Below, one piece after another: positions 1 through 10,443 of a stretch of DNA of 22,625 nucleotides. This DNA is from Krasilnikovozyma curviuscula. Lineage: Eukaryota; Basidiomycota; Tremellomycetes; Cystofilobasidiales; Mrakiaceae. The translations under genes were made by a program, and so were the position numbers. The notes under the pieces were generated by a model that made no database searches, was not told the origin of the DNA, and was given only the letters and a program-made list of their open reading frames with translations. The DNA lies in assembly GCA_014825775.1 (NCBI GenBank), contig MVAQ01000295.1, positions 1 through 22,625 of the forward strand, written 5' to 3'. Position 1 is the stretch's first letter. Each line of letters opens with the position of its first letter.

Positions 1-1057
1 GATGAGAAGTAATGAAGGGCTCAGATCTGGTGATTTAGCGCAACCAATTTCATTTATAACTCCTGACCATTCCAGTTTACGTTTTCCACTATATTTGTTG
101 TTCTCTCTTTTCACCCTCTTCATTCTGTTATGACACTCTGCCTGAGTTATTATTCTTCACTATTTCATATGCCATTCCTGGTCTTTTCGTTATCTATAAC
201 TACAACTCTACTTTCTATTCATGTATTATTACGCTTAGTGGAAGTGAAAGGTTCTCTCTGTGATCAGCACCAGAAGTTACAACTTTCTCCAGCGCAAAGA
301 TTAGATGGCCCTTCAAACTGGCTTCGAGGAAACTGGCCACGTTCAATTCGTAAGTTACGTAAACATAGCCGCAAATTTAACACCACACATGACCTACCCA
401 TCCCTAGAACAGTTCGCATTCGCAAACGTTGGCTTTTGACTACCCTACTTCGCTGAGGACTACTAGCACACCGCAACTTGTGTTGAAACATTTTCGCCTG
501 TCATGATCCTCTACACAAGAGCAGGATCTCTCCTGGATTCGTCGTTTGATTGTCTAGCAAGTCTTCAAGAGGTGGTTCTCTACCAACCGCTCCCTTCGAG
601 TCGTGAGAAGGAGTGATCTCCCGCTTCGATAATTCTTCGCAGCCCAACACGACCCTCTATAGCTGTCCGGTACCCCCTCTCCTGTTAGTGCATCGTGCGG
701 CAGAAACATCACCGAATACAGAAGCTTTCCCAGGGTTCCGATGACTTCATGAGTAGGAGATCAGTGCTACAATGCCAGAATGCTGCCTTTGGGCAAACTC
801 ACAGGAATGTTTCCAAACTTGGTGTGAAGAACACTCTCATTTAATCATCGAAGCAGCAAAAGAGTACAAGTATCAGATTAACAACAGTTTGAAAGAAAAC
901 ACTGTGATTGGAACAACAAACTGGGACGCCCCACCGGCTCGAGGACTAACCGGCAGAGGAAATCAGAAGCGTGTTGCCCACCAACGACGCCGACATCATA
1001 AAATCACTTGAAGTCCTTTCTAAAGAATTCCATCCACATAGCTCAATATAATAAAGA
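1..1057. other. Region with no supported gene, upstream of PEX11
   Basis: I see no convincing gene here. Short open frames exist on both strands (for example 130-456 and 772-1011 on plus), but they have no recognisable domain, and the first overlaps an equally open frame on the opposite strand. A CCAAT pentamer lies at 44-48 and a pyrimidine-rich run at about 98-127. The last few hundred bases must hold the PEX11 promoter and 5' leader. The start of the window may also hold the end of a neighbouring transcript. Confidence 0.5.
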
Positions 1058-2254
1058 ATGGCCTCATCTAGCTCCGTCCTTCTCTCTCAGCTTCTCCTCC
1101 ATCCGGCCCTCTCAAAAAGTCTAAAGCTTCTCGCCCAAACGGCGGGCAGGGACAAGCTGTACCGCTTCATCCAGTACATGGCTCGACTGATTGCTTATCG
1201 AATGGTGGCTAGTGGGAATAAGGCAGATGCTATCAGGTGGGACAACTTGAAAAGTGGCCTGGCCGGGGGCAGAAAATGTATGCCGCCCATTTACCGACCT
1301 TGTCGCTAGGTCTTGTTTTCCTGACGCTCCCTCATCTTGATCACGCCGATAGTAATGAGGGTTCTTAAACCAATGGAACACCTGTACGTTCGAGCAGTTT
1401 CCGTTCGCCAAAGTGAGGTCGAAGTACTAAAGTAAACGAAACTGACCAATTTTTGCGGGGAAACGGGAACCTGCGTTCTCAGTCAAGCAGCTTCACGACT
1501 GTCGACCTTACCCTCTGTTAAGTGAGCCATAGTAGTTTTTTCTCAAGAAAAGAATTTGACTGACGCTCTACTGGCATCGAATACAGCACCTCCTCTGCCA
1601 AAGTTCAGAAGCTGGTCTCCACAGAGCGCTTCTTCCAAATCGTTCGCCAGCTATGCTACGCCGGATATCTTAGCACCGATATGATTGTCTACGTACGTTC
1701 ATTTGTAGTCCTTATAAACCCAACCTTACGTCTGAATCGTCTCCACCCTCTCAGTTGAACAGCATCAAGTTCCTTCAAACGCCCAGAGACCGAATGGCTC
1801 AAGTCAGTAAAATCTCACAGCAATTCTGGTTGAGCGGTATCGTGTTCAGCATCATCAGCGGTGCTGTTGGTATGAAAAGAGTTCAGGAGTCGAAGAGGAT
1901 CGAAGGCATCGTAGGTGAAAAAGCGGGAGGAGGCGCTAAGTCTCATGCGTCAGTTTCAACTTCTCTTGATTACCCATTCCTTGTGTACTGCTGACTCTTT
2001 GGGTCCTGACCGTGGAAAACAGTAATGAACAGACTCAGTTGAACTCTCAAATGACATTGGACGCCCTCGACTTTTTCCTCCCCGCGTCAACCTTGGGATA
2101 CGTCAATATAACAGACGGCACGGCTGGAGCAATCGGGTCAGTAGCAGTCTTTTCTTCAAGATGAAGTTCCTGTTACTAAACATCAATAACTTCCTTATGA
2201 CACAGAATGGTTACCAGCGCGCTGGCTCTTCAATCGCTTTGGCTAAAACTCTGA
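1058..2254 (+). CDS. PEX11: Peroxisomal membrane protein PEX11
   Basis: PEX11 is a peripheral/integral protein of the peroxisomal membrane that elongates and divides peroxisomes. My model has seven exons: 1058-1277, 1353-1383, 1483-1521, 1587-1692, 1755-1948, 2023-2136 and 2206-2254, which give 250 aa, close to the usual family length of about 235-250. Family hallmarks in order are an N-terminal HPALSKSLKLLAQTAGRDKL, then FIQYMARLIAY, RKLMRVLKPMEHLQAA, RQLCYAGYLSTDMIVY, and a C-terminal DFFLPASTLGYV followed by GMVTSALALQS. The start has A at -3 and is the first Met before the conserved block. Exons 2 and 3 are only 31 and 39 nt long but restore the conserved KPMEHLQAA segment exactly, which supports them. 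Two introns use a GTCAGT donor. The gene is convergent with the mitochondrial gene to its right, 177 bp between stop codons. Confidence 0.93.
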
Positions 2255-2431
2255 AGTGTTCGCTCTGTCAAGGCCAAAGTAACTTGTAACTATCCTGTTA
2301 AAACATCTCTTTCTGTATTGAGTAGTGAGTAGTGACAACGTGTTGAACCAATTACGAAGAAACCATATGCATCCGTTTCCCATCCACCACCAACTCCAAC
2401 GCAAGCAGCTCCCCCGTCCATATCAACCACT

Positions 2432-5163
2432 CTATCCCATCATCATCACGCCGCTTGAACTCACATTCGCCAGATCCTTTTGAACAGCAGTCTTGACTGC
2501 GCTTAAGAATGCCTGCGCCGACATCTGCAAGGACCAGACGCCGACGGCTTTGAAACGCTGTCTGTTTGCTGCTTCGGAAGAGACGTGGTAGGCCAGAGCC
2601 TGTTGTTAAGGCAGTTGTTAGTTTATAAGGCAAAAGAAGAGTAATAAAAGGATAAGGAGAGAGCAGTAGGACTTACTTCGTAGACCTGTTCTGATGTCTT
2701 ATCCAGTAAACCAGTTTCAAACGGCTGCCAAGGCGAATCATTGAAAGTGTGAGTAAGCTGGAGAGGTTGGAATCAGTGAATATGTAGGTACGTACAGTCC
2801 AAGAACCTTCAAACTCGCTCAAGTCTTGAGTTACTTTACATTGAATGGGTATAAGTGTTCGATTGGCACTGAAAGACAACTCATCAGCGTGAATGCTCAA
2901 AGACACCAAAGATATCGCATCAAAGACTCACTTGATGAAAGCAACAATTGGCCTAATTAGAGCACCATTGACATAGCCAAGCTGATTATCCAAGTAAGGT
3001 ACTTGTGCCTTCAAATCCCTGAATCGCAGATCGACATCAACAGTCACTTTGCGCGCCTTGAGTTTAGACTCAAGGGATTCTTCATCTTCTTCATCGCCTT
3101 CTGAGGATGACTTGAATGATTCCTCGAATAGGTCTTCAGTCGAAGTGATGTTGGGCGGAGAAGTGATGACTGTTGGAGCGGAGGTAGGAGAAGTAATGAT
3201 TTCAAGTCGGTCCGTCACGGGAGGTTTGAAGATCAGATTGTTGTTACGAATATTGTTGATGATGTTTCGCGTTGACCGCGTCTCACCAAACTCCAATTCC
3301 ATTTCCTTCGTCGGAACACTGAGCGCACCTCGACTCAATCCTTTGGTGCCAGGATTCACATCCCCTCTTCCTCCGTCCCCACCTTGGACATTCTCGATGA
3401 TCTCTTTGACAAGACCGGAAAAATCCATATCGTCGTCGTCGGGGTGTCGGGGGAAGGATATGTCAAGGACGATGTCGACTTTACCTGCGGTGATCCACGC
3501 TAGAGGACCCGTGGAGGTCGACCCTTGAAGGTGGTCGATTGGGAGAGCGTCAATTCGGATGCGTGCCTAGGCCAAAGGAGAAATAAGAACCGTTCAGAAA
3601 GCTTTTTGAGAAGAAGAATAAAGAGCAGAGGAGATTCCTACCATTCGTGGAGAAGTCCCATCTTTAGCATCACCTCCCATTGTCTTTCCAACGCGCTGAG
3701 GTTTATGCAGGCTAAATAGACAGTTATCGTATTGACCAGTGATACTTTCAGCGGACTGAGATGAAAATTAGCCTCATTAGTTTTGATGCGCAACAAAATG
3801 AGGAGTCAAAGAACTTACAATCACATCATAGAACAGCCACATCTTTCTGAAGCACTTGAACTCGGCATTGAATACGCTGACATTATAAGGCCGGAATCCA
3901 CCAGGTTGATAAACGGTGACGAGGAAATCTTCGACGCTGAGATGGTCTAAAATGAAGTCGGCACCCGGAATCGAGGGGTGTCTCCATTCAGAGGGGATCC
4001 AGGGGTTGAGAGGATCCCAAGTGACATTACGACGATCTATAAGGAAACAATCAGAGCAGGATCAGTTGCCAAAAAGTGACAAAGCAAATATAAAAAGGTG
4101 GCAACGTACCCACAGCGCCTCTGACGCCTTTCACACTAGCTTCCTTGATGAACCCATCCCCATTCAACCAGCTCCAAAAGCTCAGCTTGACATCAATACA
4201 GTCTACATTCAAATCGAACATTGTGTAGTTCACATCGCCCATCTCGACAGCCTCCTCAGTGGGTCTACGCGAGATGAAGACGTTGTTGAGTCGAATCATT
4301 GAACCAAAGACGTTTGGCGAGATGGCTGATTCAAATATGACAGTCACACCACTAGACTTTGTCATGTACTTGGAAAGAGCTGAAGCGATAAAGTCGCTCC
4401 CTCCAAAGCCAGACGCCGTCAAGATGACCATCGATACGAATCCCGTCGTACCTAATACCAACCAAAATGTGTTGCCCACTAGGAACCACGACAAGAACGC
4501 ACTGACATCATCTGTATTATACCGTCGAAACCCTCGAATAGTGAACCATTTCCAACGGAACCCCAGGCGCTGAAATGATGTCGAGTGAGGCAGGTCGAGG
4601 AGGTCTTCCAGAGTTGGACGGGATATCCGATGGGGGAGATGGGCAATAACATAGTTTCGGATTGAGGAAGGGTATGTTGAAAGAAGGGTAGTTGCTGGAT
4701 GGGGCACAGGGTCTGATGTTGAAGTTGGTGATGAAGAGAAATCTTTTCCCTCTGTTTTCGGAGCAGTGTAGTCTGACGATGGATATGAGTCTTCAACTCC
4801 TTTCTTTTGGAATTTTCTTCGAGAAGTACTGAATGCCCTACTGTGTACCGAAGAAGGAATTGATGATTTTAAATATGAAACGTTCTTAGCGTTGGTGGAG
4901 AGGCGGCGGCGAAGAGGAGATGACGAGTCGAGGGTGGAGAGATACCCTCGAGGTCGGTCACCGGATGGAATAAGGTAACGATCTGTTTTTATGTTTGATG
5001 GTCTTGACATGTTATTAAAGAAGGAGTGGATGAGGGAGTATCGATCTGTAGTCGACGACGGCGGACGTGGGGAGGAGGCACGAACGACGAGAGGATGGTG
5101 ACGATGGACCAGAGGGTTGGCTCTTTGACCTATGATTTTGTTGATAGTAGCTGGTCCCGACAT
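2432..5163 (-). CDS. MDM31: MDM31/MDM32-family mitochondrial inner-membrane protein
   Basis: The yeast family members Mdm31 and Mdm32 are inner-membrane proteins needed for mitochondrial shape, nucleoid inheritance and phospholipid homeostasis. The model has seven exons: 5163-4110, 4036-3819, 3755-3642, 3566-2932, 2868-2796, 2757-2677 and 2599-2432, giving 780 aa. The N-terminus is Ser/Arg-rich with a presequence-like SRAFSTSRR at about residues 108-116. A membrane segment spans about 222-250 (SAFLSWFLVGNTFWLVLGTT). Family blocks follow: FISRRP, NYTMFDLNVDCIDV, GVRGAV/DRRNVTWDP, VYQPGGFRPYNVSVFN, GPLAWITAGKVDIVLDI, NRTLIPIQCKV and EFEGSW. The middle of exon 4 is an acidic, poorly conserved insert. 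An in-frame stop lies just upstream of the ATG at 5163. A second Met at 5010 would still leave a plausible presequence, so the true start is uncertain. I cannot tell Mdm31 from Mdm32. Confidence 0.9.
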
Positions 5164-6404
5164 GGCTGGCAGGTTTCAGTAGCTGGTAATTGTCGACTGG
5201 GAGACTGGATTGGATGGCGAGGGAAGTCTCAAATTTTTGGAGCGCCCAGTCGGATGGAAGTCGAGTCGAAGAATGGAACAGCACACACAGCAACAGGACC
5301 GGAGAAGAGAGATATAGGATAGGATACAAGTTGATTTGGGTGTCGACGTGGGGGGTTGCAGGAAATGTTAGAGGTCCTGCTTAGATTCAAACGACAGCCG
5401 ATTTGCTCATTCCTTTTGAGTGACCCACCACACAGCAAAGCTTCAACGTTGAATCTGGTCTCTAATCTCTCTGTCCTGTTAAAGGCAGCAGTAAAATAGA
5501 GGAGTACCAGTGACTGTCGGCCTCCCTTGATCCTGCGCTTCTTCTGCGCTGCTCTTTTTCCATGCGCCACAGAGGGAACTTCTGGCAAAAAGAGAACGAT
5601 GGAATACACTTACACTCTACTCATTGTTAAGAGACAGGCTTGAAAGGGTTGGTGGTTTTACCAAAAGTAACTCTTGCGCTGTTGTGCTGCTCGAATCAGA
5701 CACGGCGCTGATGCGCTGTAGAAATCAAAACAAGCTGAATGCTACATGCACAGAGACAACAAAATCTTACCTCCAAAACCTCGATACGCACAGTCTTTCA
5801 TAATCCCTCCTCTTGAATAAGATGTACAGGCCATTTGAAGCCCAGGTCTATTCTGCGTGATACTGCACCAACTCGACATCATAAGCCAAGAGGTCGTCTT
5901 GGTGCAAGAAAGCTATGTTGAGTTCTAACTCGATTTGCGCTTGGCGAGAGGGGTGAAGCACCTGGTCTTTCAGGACGGACTCAGCCAAGTGCATGCAGCA
6001 GCTCAGCAGCTCAGGAATCTCTCACGCTATCTTCTGTGTTAAACCAAAACCAAGCTCAGTATATAACCAGGCCCCAGAGCTTCGCTGAGCATCTGGACAA
6101 GCCAGTGCAAATTAAGCGCAGTATGGCGAGTATTCCTTCAGCCTGACAACAAAGACAAACACCAGGTGAAACCAGCGCTGAATGGACAAGGATCCTACGT
6201 AGTTTAGCGACGAGGACAACAAGATTGACGAGAGGAGAATCTCTGTTGCTGGATAAGAGACTTCTGGACGGGAAGGGAGAGGCAGCACTGGAAACAATGA
6301 CTGGTGGATCAGGTCACACCGAATCTGAATCTGGAGTCAACACAATGAACCTTTGGAAAGGAAATCCAAGCTTCTCTTGCATCTGCTATAATGGCGACAG
6401 TCGT

Positions 6405-6417
6405 TATATATATATAT
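6405..6417. repeat. Short TA dinucleotide run
   Basis: About six uninterrupted TA units lie in the divergent gap upstream of the histone deacetylase gene. It is a simple low-complexity run with no gene attached. Confidence 0.7.
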
Positions 6418-6545
6418 CAGACTGCGAGTATCCGTGTGGAGAGGGGTGCTGCTATAGATTCTAGAAACGAAATATCCCGGCAAACCGGAGGGAAAGCGCA
6501 GATTTCGCAGACAACTGTCCCGGCTATAGGTTCACCTATCGGGCT

Positions 6546-6589
6546 CAAGAAAAGAAGAACAAGAGAGAGAGGAAGAGGGAGAGAGAGAT
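6546..6589. repeat. Purine-rich GA/AAG tract
   Basis: A run of about 44 bases is almost all A and G on the plus strand, with several consecutive GA units, about 380 bp before the histone deacetylase ATG. Such tracts are common in fungal promoters and 5' leaders. Its role here is not shown by the sequence. Confidence 0.65.
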
Positions 6590-6966
6590 ACGATCGGTAT
6601 TCAAAATGACGGGGTCTTCAACAAACGGAATTTGCTTCGGACGAGGGCAGTGAGCCGGGTTGATCTAGTAGGCGGAACGACAGTCGCAAGTTGGAAAACC
6701 TACCCAAAGCCTTCCTTTTTATTATTTAATATTTTTTGTTTTTTTAGAGTTAGAGGCCAAATCACCTCCCCGTGAGCATTGATTGCACTCAGCTGTAAAT
6801 AGGAAGAATGGACTGTGCTTGCAGCCTTCTCGAGCTGGTGAAATGGTGTAGCCACTGAAAGCTTGAGACGCACAGCGACATTCGTCTGCATCAAACCACA
6901 CCGTCTATATTTTCTAACCAAAAAAAATAAAATTCGGTTCTCACACCTTAAACTGAAGGCAGCAGA

Positions 6967-9963
6967 ATGGAGCCGTTGGCATTAGCAGAAGGAAGCAGTA
7001 ACCCCCAGCAACGGGATGAAGCTGACAAGTCTTCACCTAGTAGCAGACTAGACACACCTAGTGGGAAGAAAGTGGCATAGTGAGTTACAGTTTCCAGATC
7101 TCATCACCTTCCCGTATCGAGAGCTCTTCTACTTTGCATATGAGAGATCTATACTCCTTTGTTTAGCGCATAGCATCTCTGTGCCTTTGGTGGCTCGCTG
7201 CTTGACGAAACATCTTTTGCTGACTTTCTGTTCTTGCTCATCTGTGCATCAGCTACTACGACCACGATGTTGGAAATTACGAGTATGTAGACTGCTTTGT
7301 TCCTGTGAGCTGTACTGGAAGCGAATGATCTAAATTGTGGACTATCTTGTCATATTCGTTCTTTAGCTACGGAAATTCCCACCCGATGAAACCTGCTCGA
7401 GCTCGAATCACATACAACTTGCTGGTCAACTACGACGTTCTTAAGTATATGGATGTAATTGTAAGCTCTTCTCAGCTCACTGTGCCTCTTTCTTTAGCTT
7501 TCCATACATCTGAACGAAGTTGACCCCTCGGGCGCACGCCCTCTCCCCCGTTTTTCGACTTAGCGTCCTACTCGTGCAACGCCTTTCCAAATGACCAAGT
7601 TTCACAGCGATGAATATATTGATTTCTTAGCTACAGTCACACCCGAAACTGTGAACGAGCTGACCGGTGGAGGTCAACGATGTACGTCTTCTCCCACTTC
7701 TCTCTTTCTCAGACGTATTCAACAGTCTGACCTGAGTTCCTTCATTGCTAGTCTTTACGGGTGCCAAAGAGGATTGCCCACCTTTTGAAGGTGTTTTTGA
7801 GCTTTGCTCGGTTAGCGCTGGTGGTAGTATCGGAAGTGCGACAAGGCTAAACGATGGTATGGCGGGTAAGTAAATTCTAAATATCAGATGTTATTCCTGC
7901 TCATTTTGTTTCCACTGACTTACGTATCCAAACTTGAACTGAACATATTCCCTTTTTTTGTTCTGAATTCCTAGATACTTGCATAAACTGGTCTGGAGGT
8001 CTTCACCACGCCAAGAAAACGGAAGCCAGTGGGTTCTGTTACGTCAATGGTAAGGAACCATCTCTTTCCAATCACTTGTCCCATCCCAGCAGCGGTGGCT
8101 AATGGTCATCTTATTCATCGTTTCCCTCACTTTGGTCTTCGACAGACATCGTTCTTGCGATCCTTGAGCTCCTCCGATATCACGAGCGAGTCTTATATAT
8201 TGACATTGACGTACACCACGGTGATGGAGTTGAAGAAGCGTTCTATTCGACGGACAGAGTCATGACTTGTTCAGTGCATAAGTTTGGTGACTTCTTCCCT
8301 GGTACAGGTCACGTCAATGTGAGTCTCAGCAACGGAGCTACGTTTGAGGACCACTCTTCAATCGCTTCGCTGACTATCTGTTCTTTTCTTGCAAAGGATA
8401 TGGGAATTGGCAAAGGTAAAGGCTATAGCGTAAATGTCCCTCTACGAGATGGGATCAACGACGAGTCATACAAGTCAATCTTTGAGCCCGTATGTCCCCG
8501 CTCCCTGATCATGATCGCCTTCGTTCTTTATTCTCCTTCTCTAAAATCATTTCCTCTTCTGAATGGGAAGGTAATCTCGAAAATCGTCGAATGGTATCGC
8601 CCAGGAGTAATCATCCTCCAGTGCGGCGCAGATTCTTTGGCGGGAGATAAACTTGGCCCGTTCAACTTGAGCATGAAAGGCCATGCGAGCTGCGTTGAGT
8701 TTGTAGGGTCGTTAGGCTTGCCGATGATGGTTCTTGGTGGGGGTGGTTATACTACGAAAGTGAGTTCTCATTTCCTACAATTTGGCGACTATTTGCTGAT
8801 AATTTTGGGCCGTGTTCGCAGAACGTAGCCAGGACGTGGGCGTATGAAACTGGCTTAGTCCTTGGCAAACAGCTAGAAGAGAATCTACCATACAACGATT
8901 AGTAAGTCTCTACGACCCTTTTCAGTTCTTCCACAGAGTCATCCGACCCTCAACTGACGCTGCCTTTTCACTTCTAGCCTGGAATATTTTGGTCCTCGAT
9001 ACAAGTTAGAAGTACCAGAGAGTAATATGGAAGATCAAAACTCCAGAGAATATCTAGAAGGGCTCAAGTACGTCGATCATACATTCCCTTTCTCTATAGG
9101 ATACTCGAAGGGTTTCAACTAATTGTGCCGCTGATCGCCCCTGTTCTTTTCTGCGCAGGTCAACCATCTTTGAGAACTTGAAGAACATGCCTTTCGCTCC
9201 CAGTGTCCAGATGCAGCATGTTCCTTCAACGACAGTTAGCAAAGAGATTGGGCTGGAAGATGATATCGAAAGTGACGCAGAGAGTTCAGTCGATGGATCA
9301 ATCAGAAGTATATTCCTCTTCTATTTTCTTACTCTCTCTTCGGTCGAAGGCTAACTCTGTACCGCTGTAGATCGAATTCGGCGAATTGAAGCTTTGGCAA
9401 GCGGCAATGTTGATGTGGACGATGAGGATGAGGACATGATGGGTAACAGCGACGATGAAGGCAGCGGAAGCGTCTACAAATACAGAACCGGCTATCAACA
9501 AGCTTCAACCTCTAGACTACATTCAAAACAACCCCAGTTCTTTTCCAACACCAACTCTAGATACTCAATCCACAGCAGCAAAGGGAAGAGCTCGCTGTAC
9601 CCTGCCAGCAGCAACCTCTTCTCGTCGACGCCCGCTCACACGAACGGATCATCAAAGAAACGACGCTTCTTCTCTTCTTCCAAATTGGAGAAGCTCGTGT
9701 CGAACAATTCTTTGATAGCCAACAATCAGTTCCCAAATTTCGATAACATTCTGTTCCCCACGTCTAACGTGAATAACAAGTTGAACCACAGAACGATGGT
9801 GACGACGACGCAGATCAATGGAAATGGTGGCCTTCCTAGTGGTATTCAGACTCCAGTTGAGCAGCAACAACCGTTTGGCCATCACGAGTTTGCTCCTCAG
9901 GAGTTCTTGTTGGAAGCAGGTGGGAAGTTGAGGAACTGGAATGTGGGTGCTGTGGCTCTTTGA
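6967..9963 (+). CDS. RPD3: Class I (RPD3-type) histone deacetylase
   Basis: Zinc-dependent lysine deacetylase of histone tails, expected in the nucleus within a Sin3/Rpd3-like co-repressor. Thirteen exons: 6967-7079, 7253-7282, 7367-7460, 7564-7681, 7752-7865, 7975-8049, 8146-8318, 8397-8489, 8571-8759, 8822-8901, 8978-9067, 9159-9307 and 9371-9963, giving 636 aa. The catalytic set is complete: the HH pair at 167-168 (GGLHHAKK), zinc ligands D203 and H205 ([14 protein letters not shown]), third ligand D291 (LQCGADSL) and Y330 (GGGGYT). [16 protein letters not shown] and NVARTW place it with Rpd3/Clr6 rather than Hos2 or class II. After about residue 415 comes a tail of about 220 residues, first acidic (DDEDED), then Ser/Asn-rich with a basic KKRR. 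The common SFHKYG motif reads SVHKFG here. The symbol is by family only; a lineage paralogue is possible. Confidence 0.93.
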
Positions 9964-10443
9964 GGAGACAAGACACGAGTCGCGTGTACTCATTAGATCG
10001 CGACGATGATGCTACTTGCTGTTTATCTTTGATTTTGGATCCAAACGTAAGCTCGCCTCAATGGTGGTATCATGACAGAGGCAGAAGTGACGTGAGAATG
10101 TGAAGAAAAAGAAGGTGAGACAAGGGAACATACGGAAATGAAAGTCGGCGCGCAGACCACTGATTGGTGCCCAAAGCCATTCCAAAACACTCTTTTGAGT
10201 ACTGATAAGATGTGACTATAAATTCAATAATTAATGCAATAGTAAGGATCAGAAGAAAGAGGTTTTGCAATGAACGGACGAGCCAGCCACCTCAAACGGG
10301 CGTGACAAGGGATTTCACAAGCAACCGAATATCCTAAATTCTTCTAGCGCTGGTCGCTTTGTTCCATTTATAGAGAAAGCAGAGAAAGCACCCTTCTGCT
10401 TCCTAACCACCAACCAAACCCCCCCTTCTGCTCCAGCACAAGA
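9964..10443. other. Intergenic region between HDAC and glutaredoxin-like gene
   Basis: This tandem gap of 480 bp holds the deacetylase 3' end and the promoter of the next gene. An ATTGG (CCAAT on minus) lies at 10163-10167, about 280 bp before the next ATG. I see no gene in it. Confidence 0.55.

Larger units (their letters stand above)
5164..6966. other. Long divergent intergenic region (1.8 kb)
   Basis: This gap separates two genes that start in opposite directions, so it should hold both promoters. It is far longer than the other gaps here. I found no conserved protein. It holds a short (TA) run at about 6405-6417, a purine-only-like GA tract at about 6546-6589, a TATATAA at 6060-6066, and a small inverted repeat (CCAAGA / TCTTGG) near 5887-5903. 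The open frames seen, such as 5229-5609 on minus, have no recognisable domain. A long 5' leader, a non-coding RNA or a small spliced gene remains possible. Confidence 0.45.

Noticed and set aside
130..456. Plus-strand open frame with a hydrophobic start, resembling a signal anchor.
   Set aside because: No domain, atypical composition, and an overlapping antisense frame is equally open; likely chance.
772..1011. 79-codon plus-strand open frame just before PEX11.
   Set aside because: No similarity I recognise and it lies where the PEX11 leader and promoter should be.
3049..3528. 159-codon plus-strand open frame, Ser-rich.
   Set aside because: It is the antisense shadow of MDM31-family exon 4, whose frame carries conserved family blocks.
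5662..5801. Possible small spliced minus-strand gene starting ATG at 5801 (MKDCAYRGFG) with a good GTAAGA donor.
   Set aside because: Joining the exons by the available acceptors gives an early stop in each combination I tried, and no family is recognisable.
9455..9715. Second open frame across the deacetylase tail.
   Set aside because: The frame continuous with the catalytic domain runs to a stop at 9963; the other needs an unsupported splice.
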